64,000 bases of DNA from Colwellia maritima (GTDB taxonomy: Bacteria; Pseudomonadota; Gammaproteobacteria; Enterobacterales; Alteromonadaceae), in the NCBI RefSeq assembly GCF_022669015.1, contig NZ_JAKKSL010000003.1, positions 479,890-543,889 of the forward strand, in the 5' to 3' direction. A program made the translations under genes and the position numbers. The notes under the pieces were generated by a model. The model was given only the letters and a program-made list of their open reading frames with translations. It was not told the origin of the DNA and ran no database searches. This document shows positions 31,474 through 42,540 of this stretch, one piece after another (the first letter of the stretch is position 1; every line of letters starts with the position of its first letter).

Positions 31474-32072
31474 TGTATTTCAGCCTCCTGCTCTTGGTAA
31501 CGGTATGTTTTCGCTTCAAGCTTTAAATTAAGGGTATCTCCACCTTTATCAAGAAGATTAATCTTGAAATTATGCAAGGTGACAATTCGTGGTAATCCTG
31601 CAATTTTACTAACAAAACCACCAAAGGAGTGGTATGGACCATTAACTTCAATATCAATTGGTAATTCAATATAAATTTCTTTACTAATTTCGGGCTGCCA
31701 TTCCAACTTAACAAACTCTAAACCATTGGTCGTCCCAATAAAGGTTATATCATCTAATAAACCTGGCGTTTCATGGCTATTAGGTAAGCTTCTTAACTGA
31801 GTAGCAAATATTTCTTCCGCCTCAATCATTTGCGCTCTAAATAATTCTAGATTAGCAGCAACATGATATTTTACTTCGTATGACTGTTTTAAAGTAAGTT
31901 CTTCTGCTTTCACCCGTTCAAGTTGATCTATTTTGTCACTAACCAAGCCTATATAACCTAAAAAGATAACCATGCCGGCTAAAAATATAATTAACACTAG
32001 CTTCGGAGCATCAGGCCATTGACCTATATTTTCTATATCAAGATCTTCAAATTGTGATTTATCAAACTTCAC
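31470..32072 (-). CDS. pilO: PilO, type IV pilus inner-membrane alignment protein
   Basis: Forms a heterodimer with PilN in the periplasm. 200 residues: a short cytoplasmic N-terminus (FEDLDIENIGQWPDAPK), one membrane helix (about 25-46), a coiled coil, and a ferredoxin-like C-terminal domain (GPYHSFGGFVSKIAGLPRIVTLHNF). GTG start at 32072 preceded by a strong GGAGG. Overlaps pilN. Confidence 0.92.
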   Translation of the reverse strand: MKFDKSQFEDLDIENIGQWPDAPKLVLIIFLAGMVIFLGYIGLVSDKIDQLERVKAEELTLKQSYEVKYHVAANLELFRAQMIEAEEIFATQLRSLPNSHETPGLLDDITFIGTTNGLEFVKLEWQPEISKEIYIELPIDIEVNGPYHSFGGFVSKIAGLPRIVTLHNFKINLLDKGGDTLNLKLEAKTYRYQEQEAEIQ

Positions 32073-32646
32073 TGCCCACCTCCTGCTGCACTAGTAGCAT
32101 CACCACCAAACCTTGAATTTTAACTCTCATTTTAAAGCTACTGAGTAGTTTTGGTGAGCCATCATCTGTTGTTATCGACTCAGGGGTAGCATCAGTAAAT
32201 AAATCAGATAATTCAATCGCTCTGATCATGTTTGCCAAATGATTATTAGATTCACTTTTTCCTATAATCTCAATACTATTACCTTGTTTATCAAGCTGAG
32301 TGATATATATACCATTAGGAATGATTTTTGCTATTTCATCAAGGATCTGCGTACCAACATTGCGACTTCGTTGCAATTGTTCAACAACATCAATACGTTT
32401 TTGTAACTCTGCTTTTTTATCGTTTAATGTTTTGATTTCAGCAATTTGTATATCTAATTTTTCAATTTCATTTTTTAAAAACTGATTACGCATTGATTGA
32501 CCGTCAATACGTGATTGAAAATTTAAATTCACCGAAAATATTATGACAAAGGCAATTAAACCAACCGCAATTAGTAATGTAAAAAATTCTTTTTGTTTTT
32601 CCTTGAGCGCTTGCTCTCGCCAAGGAAGCAGATTTATATATGCCAT
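32062..32646 (-). CDS. pilN: PilN, type IV pilus inner-membrane alignment protein (3' end uncertain)
   Basis: Starts with the PilM-binding motif INLLPWREQ at residues 4-12, then one membrane helix (about 22-43), a coiled coil and a periplasmic domain (GIYITQLDKQGNSIEIIGKSESN). As read, the C-terminus is QGLVVMLLVQQEVGSEV, oddly hydrophobic, and overlaps pilO by 11 bases. One extra T near 32110 would instead give GFGGDATSAAGGGQ ending at 32069 with a tight GTGA overlap. Given the other indels here, I think the second version is likely correct. Confidence 0.9.
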   Translation of the reverse strand: MAYINLLPWREQALKEKQKEFFTLLIAVGLIAFVIIFSVNLNFQSRIDGQSMRNQFLKNEIEKLDIQIAEIKTLNDKKAELQKRIDVVEQLQRSRNVGTQILDEIAKIIPNGIYITQLDKQGNSIEIIGKSESNNHLANMIRAIELSDLFTDATPESITTDDGSPKLLSSFKMRVKIQGLVVMLLVQQEVGSEV

Positions 32647-33712
32647 GGCGAAAAACTCCTTAAAGCTAAACCAGTAGCCACTGTTAATTGCGGTGCCACT
32701 TTAGCTAGCTCTTCTTTGTTAATAGAATCTGATAATGTCATTTCATTAAAAGGATTAGCAACAACAGTATGTACTCCTAATTCTTCCGTCAACAATTTTT
32801 CAATATCTTCAATTGATGCAGTCCCCCCAGAAACAAGCAAATAATCAACTTTTTTTAAACCGCCGGAAGTTAAAAACATTTGAATTGCCCTGCGTATTTG
32901 TTGCATCACTACAGTATGAAAAGGCGCTAACACTTCAAAAGTATAATTGGGTGGTAAATCATTGGTGATTTTTGCTAATTCAGCTTCTTCAAATGATTTA
33001 TTGTAATAAGAAACGATTGAACGTGTATATTGCTCACCGCCAAACATTTGATCACGACTATATAAATGCTTTCCTGCTTTCGTGACGGAAAACAATGTCA
33101 TTGTCGCCCCTATATCAACTATAGCAACGGTTTTATCTGCTGCATCGTCAGGTAATTGAGATAGGCACAAATCATGGGAACGACTAACAGCGTAGGATTC
33201 AACATCGATTACTTTAGCAGCAAACCCCCGACTTCTAGCGCAGCGACCCTAGCTTCAATTGATTCAGTGCGAGCTGCACTTAAGAGGACATTAACTTTAC
33301 TTGGATCTGATTCATTGACATCTAACGTTTCAAAATCCAAGCTAACTTCATCTAAGGGATAAGGGATTAAACTGTCAGCCTCAATTTCAATTTGACTGGC
33401 TAGTTCTTCTTCACTTAATGAAACATCCATATAAATGATTTTAGTAATAACCGTTTGTCCTGAAACCGCAGCGGCTGCTTCTTTCGCATTCATTGGTATA
33501 TTTTTGCGTATTTTCGCAATCACTTTACCAACAGCTTCAATATCTTGAATTTCTCGATCAACAACCGAACCACGAACCATTGGCTCAATAGCAAAGTCTT
33601 CTAAAATATAGCCTTCACTGCCCTGTTTTAGTAAAACGGCTTTGACCGAATGAGACCCGATATCGATCCCAACCATCATAGTTGTTTTCTTTTTCCATAT
33701 TTTATCTAGCAT
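32634..33712 (-). CDS. pilM: PilM, actin-like type IV pilus assembly protein (frameshifted)
   Basis: Cytoplasmic actin-like ATPase-fold protein that binds the PilN N-terminus. Motifs: VGIDIGSHSVKAVLLK (phosphate 1), VAIVDIGATMTLFSV (phosphate 2), YLLVSGGTASIEDIEKL (adenosine). The frame stops at 33209 after VGGLLLK. One missing G in the five-G run near 33226-33230 restores VGGFAAKVIDVESYAVSRSHDLCL. Corrected length about 359, normal. First gene of pilMNOPQ; divergent from mrcA with a gap of 67 to 127 bases that must hold both promoters. Confidence 0.93.
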
Positions 33713-33779
33713 GACAACCCACTAAATTGTTTTATTTTAATTATTTTAGACATGTTTTTCACATAAATACATTTATTAC

Positions 33780-36461
33780 ATGGTTTTACAAGATATACTA
33801 GTATTATCTGACATTTTCCCAATAAATAGAGTATTTGTCGTGTTTTCAGCTAAAAATTTTTTCAAAATCACGTTTATTTTAGTATTTTTCGCTATTTTTT
33901 CTATATTTATTTTATATTTAACTTTACGCGATGAATTACCCAATATCAATTCATTAAAAGATGTGCAATGGCAAACGCCTATGCAGATATATAGTAATGA
34001 TGGTTTATTGATTTCGCAATTTGGTGAAAAAAAGCGTAAACCCTTAAATTTTGATGAGATCCCTCAATCATTAATTAATGCTTTACTCGCAACAGAAGAT
34101 GATCGGTTTTATTTTCATTTTGGTGTCGACCCTATAGGTCTTACTCGTGCTGTGTTAGGAAAACTTACCGGTAATGACAAGGGCGGTGCAAGTACGATAA
34201 CCATGCAGGTTGCTCGTAATTTTTTCTTAACAAGAGAAGTCACCTACACGCGTAAAATTAGAGAGATATTTCTCTCCTTTCATATTGAAAGTTTGTTAAC
34301 TAAAAATGAAATATTAACATTGTATATTAACAAAATCCCCTTAGGTCACAGAGCTTTTGGCTTTGGTGCTGCCGCGCAAGTTTATTATGGTAAAGAATTA
34401 AACCAGTTGAACTTAGCTCAAATTGCCGTTTTGGCCGGTTTACCTAAAGCACCTTCGACCTATAACCCGATCAGTCGCCCTGATCGCGCCAAAATTCGTC
34501 GTACCACGGTATTACAGCGTATGTTAGTCAGTGGTTATATTACTGATGAAGAATATCAACAAGCAAAAAATGCCCCAATAACAGGTATGCCTCACGGTGC
34601 AGAAATAGCCCTTAATGCTCCTTATGTTGCTGAAATGGCGCATAAAGAAATGATTAAGCGTTACGGTAAAGAACAAGCCTATACGGGAGGATTTAAAGTA
34701 TACACCACAGTGACTAACAAATTGCAGCAAGCGGCAAACAGCGCTGTAACCAGTAATTTACTGCGTTATGATCAGCGGCATGGTTATCGAGGAGCAATAA
34801 CCTCACTACGGCCTAATAGCAAAGTCTCGGGTAAATCCCGCGGATCTGTAAATGATAATGAAAATCTTGCAGAAGATACAAATTTAACATTATCACAATT
34901 GTCTCCCCCTTACGGATGATGAAATATCAACGGCACTAGACCAGGTAACCTCATATCAACATTTAGTTCCGGCAGTTGTTACCATGGTGAACGAACGCTC
35001 AGTTAACATTACTCTAGAGGGAAATAGAAAGGCGATTATTGAATGGCCTGGTATGGCTTGGGCGCGTCCATACATAAATGATCAAAAACAAGGCACTCCA
35101 CCTGATAATGCTTATGAAATATTTAACTACGGTGACGTGATTTTAGTCAGTAGAAATGAGTCTGATGAATATCAACTTAGTCAATTACCACGGGCAAGTG
35201 CCGCCATTATTTCTTTATCACCAGATGATGGCGCGATAAAAGCGGCGGTGGGTGGCTTTAGTTATAAACAAAGTCAGTTTAACCGTGTTACTCAAGCTAA
35301 ACGACAAGTTGGCTCGAATATAAAACCCTTCATCTATTCTGCTGCGCTCGAAAATGGCTATACTTTAGCTTCGCTAATTAATGATGCACCAATAAATCAA
35401 TGGGATAAAAGTAGCGGTGTTGTTTGGCGCCCAAAAAACTCTCCTGAAACCTATGTAGGTCCAATTAGAATGCGTTTAGCATTAGCGCAATCAAAAAACG
35501 TAATTGCTGTCAGGTTACTTAAAAGTATTGGCTTAGATACAGCCATAGAACACCTCACTTCTTTTGGTTTTTCAACTGATGACTTACCCCGTAATGAATC
35601 GTTAGCACTAGGTTCAGCATCATTAACACCATTAGAAGTCGCTACCGGTTTTGCAACTTTTGCTAACGGTGGTTTCTTGGTTGAACCTTATCTTATTGAC
35701 CGTATAGAAACAGCTGATGGGGAAATCGTTTTTCAAGCCAATCCTCGTTTAGCGTGTGATCCTTGTGAATCAACTGTGCTTTCAAACGAAAATTCAGCCA
35801 CTGAAGAAACATTACTTGAACAAGAAGATCTTTCCCTTGCAGCCCGCACAGATGGAACAACCATCCCTGCTAAAATAACCTCGGCCCCCAGAGCGATTTC
35901 TGCGCAAAATGCTTTTTTAATTACTCAAGCCCTTAATAGTGGCATTTGGGGTGCTGATTGGTCGATAGAAAATGGTTGGCAAGGAACGGGTTGGCGCGCA
36001 CGTTCATTAAAACGAAAAGACATTCCGGTAAAACAGGTACAACAAACGAAGCAAAAGATGCTTGGTTCTCTGGTTTTTCTCGCCGTTTAGTTACCACGTC
36101 ATGGATAGGATTTGATGATCCTAGCCGAAACTTAGGTCAATCGGTTTACAACAGTAACTTGGGAAAAAACCAAACTACGGGTAAAGAATTTGGTGCTAAA
36201 TCTGCACAACCTGCATGGATAGAATTTATGAAGGTTGCCCTCACAGATATTGCAATAGAGCCATTCGAAGTACCAGTAGATATAGTTTCTGTACGTATAG
36301 ATAAAAAAACAGGTAAATTAAGCACTAAAACTAACAAAAGTAGTTTGTTTGAATACTTCCAAGTGGGTACCGCGCCAACCGAATATGTAAGCCAAGATAA
36401 CAGTGTTGATATTTTTCAACATGATGTTGACGTTAAAAGTGAAGAGAGTGAATTGTTTTAA
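33780..36461 (+). CDS. mrcA: PBP1A, bifunctional class A penicillin-binding protein (two frameshifts)
   Basis: Polymerises and cross-links peptidoglycan at the inner membrane. N-terminal membrane helix (about 25-50), glycosyltransferase domain (LLATEDDRFYFHFGVDP, GASTITMQVARNFFL), OB-like insert, and transpeptidase with SNIK (SxxK), SKN and KTGTT. Break 1 near 34905-34909: five C should be four, giving SPLTDDEISTALDQ. Break 2 near 36023: one T lost, restoring RKDISGKTGTTNEAKDAWFSG. Corrected length about 893; GTG 33840 would give 873 and is equally plausible. LpoA, its outer-membrane activator, is encoded nearby. Confidence 0.94.
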
Positions 36462-36514
36462 CACAAGATAGTTTCTATAAAAATAATAACATGGGCACAC
36501 TATATTGACCGCCC

Positions 36515-36553
36515 ACGTTATCTTGTAATACTTTAAGTATTACAAGATAACGT
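36515..36553. terminator. Perfect 18-bp hairpin between mrcA and rsmI
   Basis: Arms 36515-36532 and 36536-36553 are perfect reverse complements around TTA. The site lies 54 bases after the mrcA stop and 24 before the rsmI stop, in a convergent gap. A second small stem (GTTTAAAAG with CTTTTAAAC) follows at 36552-36576. A bidirectional terminator is likely even though the U-tract is short. Confidence 0.65.
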
Positions 36554-36576
36554 TTAAAAGTTTATGCTTTTAAACC

Positions 36577-37428
36577 TTATACTTTTAAACTTAAGGCTAT
36601 TTCATAAAGCGCGTTCTTTTTTACTTTATAAATTTCTGCAACGATTGCACAGGCCTTTTTAGGTTTCATTTCAGCCAACAGTAATGTTAAGGTGTTGATT
36701 ACTTCAGCAGAGATTTCATCCGGCTTTGCCTTATATCCTTCAATAATAAGCACCATTTCACCTTTAAGTTGATTCGCATCCTCCTCTAACCAAGTCACTA
36801 GGTTTTCAGCCGTATCTGAATAAATAGTTTCAAAGGTTTTCGTTAACTCTCGGGCAATCACAATATATCGTTCTCTTCCCATAGTGCTAACAATATCCTT
36901 TATAGTGTCAATGGCGCGTCGTGGCGCATCATAAAAAACCATCGTTCTCGGTTCATCTGCCAAGGCTAATAATGTACTCTGTCTAGCACCTGATTTAGAT
37001 GGTAAAAAACCTTCAAATGAAAACCTATCAGTGGGCAACCCTGCCACACTTAACGCAGCAATAGCAGCGCAAGCACCAGGTAAAGGTGATATGGGTAAAC
37101 CTAAACTCCGGCAGTGCCTTACTAAATGAAATCCAGGATCACTGATCAATGGCGTGCCCGCATCTGACACTAAAGCAATACTTTGACCTTCTTGTAACAA
37201 TTGGGCTATGTAATCTTGCCGCTGACGTTCATTATGATCATGCATTGACAGTGTTTTATTTTTAATGGCAAAAGCTGAAAGCAACTTTTGTGTATGACGA
37301 GTGTCTTCGCAGGCTATTACATCAACCTGCGTTAATACTGCTAACGCTCTTGCGGTAATATCTCCCAGATTACCAATTGGGGTGGCAACAATATACAAAG
37401 TGCCTGCATTTATTTTGAAATCACTCAT
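36577..37428 (-). CDS. rsmI: RsmI, 16S rRNA C1402 2'-O-methyltransferase
   Basis: Methylates the ribose of C1402 in the decoding centre. 283 residues of the tetrapyrrole-methylase fold: LYIVATPIGNLGDITARAL, ACEDTRHTQKLL, LVSDAGTPLISDPGFHLV, and LPGACAAIAALSVAGLPTDRFSFEGFLP. The C-terminal helical RsmI domain ends ALYEIALSLKV. Divergent from lpoA with about 98 bases between, as in E. coli. Confidence 0.95.
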   Translation of the reverse strand: MSDFKINAGTLYIVATPIGNLGDITARALAVLTQVDVIACEDTRHTQKLLSAFAIKNKTLSMHDHNERQRQDYIAQLLQEGQSIALVSDAGTPLISDPGFHLVRHCRSLGLPISPLPGACAAIAALSVAGLPTDRFSFEGFLPSKSGARQSTLLALADEPRTMVFYDAPRRAIDTIKDIVSTMGRERYIVIARELTKTFETIYSDTAENLVTWLEEDANQLKGEMVLIIEGYKAKPDEISAEVINTLTLLLAEMKPKKACAIVAEIYKVKKNALYEIALSLKV

Positions 37429-37526
37429 GTAAACTTACTTCTTTCGTTGGTACTTAGGTTTTAGGAACAGTATTTAGTTGAGACTCACTGCAATGGCGTT
37501 TATTATAACCTTACACTGAGCTAAAA

Positions 37527-39594
37527 ATGCACGGATTTTTCCACGTGAGTCAAACTAATTTCCAAGTGTTAACGTTAACCAAAAGATCATTATTTAAAAT
37601 ATGCAAAGAAAAGCGTGTCTACAACACTTTTCTAATAGTGCTATTCTCAACCCTATTCTTATCTTCTTGTAGCACAAAGCCTACGATAAAAAAGACAGAT
37701 CAACCGTCAAAATTTGTAATAGAAAAGGAGCCAGAAATAATAACAGCCGAGGAAAAGCTAGCGCTAGCAAGATCACTGCATACTAAATTACTCAAATCGA
37801 AATCCGTCAATAGACAATCTGTTAACGATGACCAGACTTTACAGATGACACAAACACGTATAACTCAATTACTCATTGAGGCCGCCGAGCTTTTTGTGAA
37901 ACAAGAAAATTTTTCAAAAGCCCTTTGGTTAGCGAACGATATTTCGCAAACAAATCAAAAAAATGATTTACCAAATATGCAAAAACATAATAAATACCTT
38001 AATAACTACCGGTTATTAATGGTAAAAGCTAACAGCTTACTAGCGCTCAACTTTCACCAACAAGCGCAGCAACAATTAAATATAGCGAAAGAATTAGTCG
38101 CCTTTACGCACAATGAAAACATTACGCCATCACTCTCGTTAACCCTTGAATACTATCAGGCTTTAACTAAAGTCCTTTTAGCTCACGAACACTTTACGCT
38201 AGCACTTGAAGCTCAGTTAAATGCATTTGTATTAAATTCAGAGGCATCTATTGAAGAGATTCAATCCATTTGGCATGCGCTTGAAATATTAACGCCGTGG
38301 CAACTCTCTCAACTGATCAACAGTAAACCACCTTTTATAGAAGGATGGGCACAATTACTAAGTTACAGTCATCAATATGGCGCTAATCCCAAACAATTTT
38401 CGGATTATTTAGACCAATGGCAGCAAAATAACCTTGCAAAGACATCCTGCGATGGCTATTATCCCACAATTGCAGGCAGGGCATCCATTTGAACAAACTA
38501 TTCCCGATCCCATTGAAAATATCGCTGTGTTACTACCACTAACAGGCGGACAACAAAAAGCCGGCTTGGCTGCTCAGCAGGGTATATTAGCCGCCTATGA
38601 CAATAATCCAAACACCAATGTATTCTTTATCGATACGAATCAAATAATTTGGAAAAATATTGGTGATAACTTTACTAAACTTAAAATAGACCACATTATT
38701 GGCCCATTGTTAAAATCTAACGTGGAAGCCTTATTAAATGAAAGTATGCAACAAACTGCCCTGCAAATTCCCACATTATTACTAAACTTACCCTCTCAAC
38801 ACTCACTTGCACCCTATCAAGCAGCCTTATCTATGCGCCCTGAAGATGAAGCAGTCCAAGCAGCGGCAACACTTAGTCAGCATAATTATGAACATCCGAT
38901 AGTGTTAAGTCACAATGACAGGGTATCTAAACGCATTGCTATAGCATTTAGAGATCAATGGCAATCATCGACAGGTGACACTGTCGATATTGTCTATTTT
39001 GATCAAGGACAGCAAATGCAGGCAAGTTTAAAAGACAGCCTTGACGTAAATGCAAGCCAAACACGTATATCACAATTAAATAGTCGTCTTAAATACAACA
39101 TAGAATCTGAGCCAAGAAACCGCCGTGATATAGATATGATTTATCTTGTTGGCACCGCAGCACAAACACGTTTAATTAAGCCGTATATTGACGTTAATAC
39201 AAGCCCATTTTCTGATGTTATTCCTGTGTATGCCAGTTCACGTAGCCACAGTGATTTCAATGATAAAAATACGGCTAGTAGTATGAATGATTTACAAGGA
39301 TTAACGTTTACTCAAATACCTTGGCTGTTAAACTCTAAACAACAAAATAAAGAACTCAACAGACTTAGTGATGAATTATGGCCTAAAAGAACCGACAGTT
39401 TATCAAGAATTTTCGCCATGGGAGTTGATAGCTATCAATTAATGGGTAAAGTATCGTTAATGAAACAATACCCTTATATTCGCCACTTTGGTCAAACCGG
39501 GGAATTACAATTAAACAAAGCAAATATACTCACCCGAAGCTTGGTTTGGGGACAATATAAAAATGATAAGGTAATTCAAGTTGCTATGGAATAA
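37527..39594 (+). CDS. lpoA: LpoA, outer-membrane lipoprotein activator of PBP1A (frameshifted)
   Basis: Reaches through the peptidoglycan from the outer membrane to stimulate PBP1A. Lipobox FLSSC near residue 51 after an unusually long leader, so the true start may be a GTG such as 37566. The N-terminal TPR-like helical domain (VKQENFSKALWLANDISQ) is followed by a periplasmic-binding-protein-like domain (IAVLLPLTGGQQKAGLAAQQGILAAY in pieces). The frame breaks near 38440: one A too many, and removal gives NNLARHPAMAIIPQLQAG. Corrected length about 688. A few bases overlap yraN. Confidence 0.9.
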
Positions 39595-39956
39595 GCCACA
39601 AACAAGCCGTAATAAAGGTATAGCAACTGAGGCATTAGCCCAAAGACTATCTGCAGGACCAGGGTTTAGTTTTTATCGATAAAAATATTCATTGTCGCCA
39701 AGGTGAAATAGATTTGATAATGAAAGATAAACAAACTTTTGTCTTTGTTGAAGTCAAATTTCGCAAGAATAACCAATTTGGTGGAGCAATCGCTGCTGTA
39801 TCTCAAGCAAAACAAAATAAAATTAAACATTGTGTTGCATTTTTTCTCCATCAAGCCAAATTAAATGAATATAATACACCTTGTCGATTTGACGTTATCG
39901 CCTTAGAAGGGGATATTAATAATCCACAAATCACTTGGCTGAAAAATGCCTTTTAA
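39581..39956 (+). CDS. yraN: YraN, UPF0102 endonuclease-like protein (frameshifted)
   Basis: Restriction-endonuclease-like fold protein of unclear role. The C-terminal part has GEIDLIMKDKQTFVFVEVKFRKN, the Asp and Glu-x-Lys nuclease-type signature, and FDVIALEGD. The N-terminal part lies in another frame (NKGIATEALAQR then YLQDQGLVFIDKNIHCRQG), with one extra base near 39647. I place the start at TTG 39581, inside the lpoA end, with AAGG nine bases upstream; this is uncertain. Corrected length about 124, normal. Sits between lpoA and diaA as in E. coli. The 97 bases to diaA hold nothing I recognise. Confidence 0.82.
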
Positions 39957-40053
39957 CCTTTTTGAGTTATTCAATCAAATATTATTTTTAAAACGCTATC
40001 GGTACACCACAAGTTGTGAACTAGAAGTGAAACATTGGAGTTATTTACCCTAG

Positions 40054-40638
40054 ATGCTAGAACAGATCCAAAATAATTTTACCGAAAGCATTCAAACGCA
40101 AATAGCGGCAACTGAAGCTATTTCGGGTGCAATAGAGCAAGCCGGCATAATGATGGTACAGTGCTTATTAGGCGGCAATAAAATGTTAGCTTGCGGTAAT
40201 GGCGGGGCGGCCGGTCATGCTCAACACTTCTGTGCTCAACTATTAAACCGTTTTGAAACTGAGCGCCCCGGCTTACCCGCAATTTCTCTTTCATCGAGTA
40301 GTATTGCTATCACGTCAATAGCGAATGATGCTCAATACGAAGAATTGTTTTCCAAACAAATTAGAGCCTTAGGTAATAATGGTGATGTATTAGTGGCCAT
40401 CTCTGCTTCTGGTAATTCACGTAACGTAATCAAGGCGATTGAAAGTGCTGTTTCCCGTGACATGCCAATCATTGCTTTAACCGGTGCTGATGGCGGTGAT
40501 ATCGGCTTGTTAGGAGAGAATGACGTTGAAATTAGAGTGCCATCCTCAAGAACAGCCCGTATCAACGAAGTACACTTAATAGTACTCCACTGTTTGTGCG
40601 AAATTATTGATACAACTTTATTTCCTTCGGAGACGTAA
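40054..40638 (+). CDS. diaA: DiaA, SIS-domain DnaA-binding protein
   Basis: Binds DnaA and promotes timely initiation complexes at oriC in E. coli. 194 residues, one SIS domain: [33 protein letters not shown], and [23 protein letters not shown] at the C-terminus. It resembles GmhA (sedoheptulose-7-P isomerase), but length and the yraN-diaA-dolP order point to DiaA. dolP starts five bases after the stop. Confidence 0.9.
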   Translation: MLEQIQNNFTESIQTQIAATEAISGAIEQAGIMMVQCLLGGNKMLACGNGGAAGHAQHFCAQLLNRFETERPGLPAISLSSSSIAITSIANDAQYEELFSKQIRALGNNGDVLVAISASGNSRNVIKAIESAVSRDMPIIALTGADGGDIGLLGENDVEIRVPSSRTARINEVHLIVLHCLCEIIDTTLFPSET

Positions 40639-40643
40639 TAGGT

Positions 40644-41240
40644 ATGACAATTATAGCTAACCCCACACGTTCTAAGACGATTAAACTGATAGCGACACTA
40701 CTCACTCTTAGTATACTTCAAGGCTGTGCTGCTGTAGCAGTGGTTGCAATTACTACCGGTGCAAGTATGGCTACAGATCGCCGTAGTATTGGTAACCAAA
40801 TAGATGACCAAAGTATTGAACTTGAAGCCTATAATGAAATAACCAAAAATAAATCATTAAACGCTAATACTAATTTACATATCACCAGTGTTAACGGCTC
40901 TGTATTAATTATTGGTCAAGCTCCCTCCACTTACCTTAGAGATCAAGCAATAAAAATTGTTACCAATATAACGGGGGTTGCACGTATTCATAACCAAATT
41001 CGTATTGGTAACGTTACCTCAGTTACAACTCAAACAAATGATGTGTGGCTGACATCAAAAGTTAAAACGGCATTATTTTCTAGTGATGAAGTCAATGGTA
41101 AAGATATTAAAGTGGTTACTGAAAATGGTGAAGTTTTCTTAATGGGTATTGTTTCAAAGAAAGAAGCAGATGCTGCGGTAAATATTACACGTAATATTAG
41201 TGGTGTGAATCGTGTTTTTAAAGCGTTTGAATATTTATAA
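40644..41240 (+). CDS. dolP: DolP (YraP), dual BON-domain outer-membrane lipoprotein
   Basis: Outer-membrane lipoprotein with two BON domains that binds anionic phospholipid at division sites and supports BAM function. 198 residues with lipobox ILQGC near residue 28, then BON1 (LNANTNLHITSVNGSVLIIGQAP) and BON2 (WLTSKVKTALFSSDEVNGKDIKV, ENGEVFLMGIVSKKEADAAVNI in pieces). An A-rich arm (41271-41280) and a matching T-rich arm (41324-41332) lie beyond the stop and could form a long-loop terminator. Confidence 0.92.
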   Translation: MTIIANPTRSKTIKLIATLLTLSILQGCAAVAVVAITTGASMATDRRSIGNQIDDQSIELEAYNEITKNKSLNANTNLHITSVNGSVLIIGQAPSTYLRDQAIKIVTNITGVARIHNQIRIGNVTSVTTQTNDVWLTSKVKTALFSSDEVNGKDIKVVTENGEVFLMGIVSKKEADAAVNITRNISGVNRVFKAFEYL

Positions 41241-41349
41241 ACACACACATAACCATTAAATAATAATTAAAAAAACGCGATTAAACACCAACCTACTGGT
41301 TTTACAGCTAGGGCAGTATTCATTCGCGTTTTAGTTTACAAGCTAAAAC

Positions 41350-42483
41350 TTACTTAATCACTTTTAAGCTAGCTTTACCTTTACCTGATTTTTTAACCTC
41401 TGATGTTTTATCACCCGATGAAACACTGGTTAAACTTGGTTTATTAGGTTTTGATTGCGGTTTTATCGCCGTGCTTCTATCTTCTATTGCTATATCTGCA
41501 TCACTAGGATGTTCTATTGGCAATGAAGTCCCTGCACCATTCTCTTTAGCATAAATTGCCGCAATTGCCCCATAAGGGACAGTCATGTGCTCAAGTTTAC
41601 CGCCAAAGCGTGCGCTAAACTCAATAGCATGCTCACCTAATGCAATACTACCAACGGCTGATGCTGCGATGTTCAATACAATTTGACCATCTTTTGCATA
41701 AGCCATCGGTACTAAAACCCCATGAACACTAACATCAACAGCGATGTAAGGCGTCAAATCATTATCTGAAATCCAGTCATAAAAAGCCCCAACCAAATAG
41801 GGCTTATTAGAACTCATTTTAATGTCAGACGAATCAATCATTAAGTCTGGATGTCCAAAACGAAGCTCACGCTCAGCTTCAGTCAATGAAGCTTGAAATG
41901 ATTCACGTTCGAACAAGCGAAGCATATAAGTTTTAAGTTCTTTAGAGCCTTGTCCATCAAGTTCAATACCAAAAACAGGTAAGCGCCATAATAATGGTGC
42001 TAAATAACAATCAACTAAACTGTATTCTTCACTCATAAAGTAAGGCGCTTCATTTAAAATAGGCGCAACACTCAATAAACTTTCTTTCAGTTCTTGGCGT
42101 GCTTTTGCGGCTTCGCCTGCACTACCCGTTAATATTATTTTAGCCAAACTATACCAATCATTTTCAATACGGTGCATCATTAAACGACTGCGACCACGTG
42201 ATACTGGATATACAGGCATTAACGGTGGATGTGGAAAACGCTCATCTAAATACTCAATAATGATTTTAGCTTCATATAACGCTAATTCACGATCGATCAA
42301 TGTTGGTACTGTTCCGTAGGGATTTAAGTCAATTAAATCTTCTGGCAAATTTGCCATGTCGACTAAATTAATATCAACACCAACGCCCTTTTCTGCCAAT
42401 ACTATACGTGTTTGATGACTATACATATCATCAGCATGCGAGAATAACGTCATTACTGAACGTTTATTTGCTGCTACGGCCAT
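41350..42483 (-). CDS. sspA-sspB: SspA and SspB in one open reading frame
   Basis: Residues 1 to about 208 are SspA, a glutathione-transferase-fold RNA polymerase-associated stringent starvation protein (SVMTLFSHADDMYSHQTRIVLAEKGV in pieces, NPYGTVPTL, LYEAKIIIEYLDERFPHPPLMP). Residues from about 222 are SspB, the ClpXP adaptor (KPYLVGAFYDWISDNDLTPYIAVDV in pieces, GQIVLNIAASAVG, ARFGGKLEHMTVPYGAI), with a polar linker and the ClpX-binding tail ASLKVIK. The join GHPDLMIDSSDIK is in frame. They are separate genes in E. coli; both other frames have stops at the join, so a one-base error could create this fusion. GGAGG precedes ATG 42483. Confidence 0.88.
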   Translation of the reverse strand: MAVAANKRSVMTLFSHADDMYSHQTRIVLAEKGVGVDINLVDMANLPEDLIDLNPYGTVPTLIDRELALYEAKIIIEYLDERFPHPPLMPVYPVSRGRSRLMMHRIENDWYSLAKIILTGSAGEAAKARQELKESLLSVAPILNEAPYFMSEEYSLVDCYLAPLLWRLPVFGIELDGQGSKELKTYMLRLFERESFQASLTEAERELRFGHPDLMIDSSDIKMSSNKPYLVGAFYDWISDNDLTPYIAVDVSVHGVLVPMAYAKDGQIVLNIAASAVGSIALGEHAIEFSARFGGKLEHMTVPYGAIAAIYAKENGAGTSLPIEHPSDADIAIEDRSTAIKPQSKPNKPSLTSVSSGDKTSEVKKSGKGKASLKVIK

Positions 42484-42540
42484 AGGGCCTCCTACTTTCT
42501 ATATAAGGTGTTTAAGAATAATTATTCTTAAAACGGCTTC

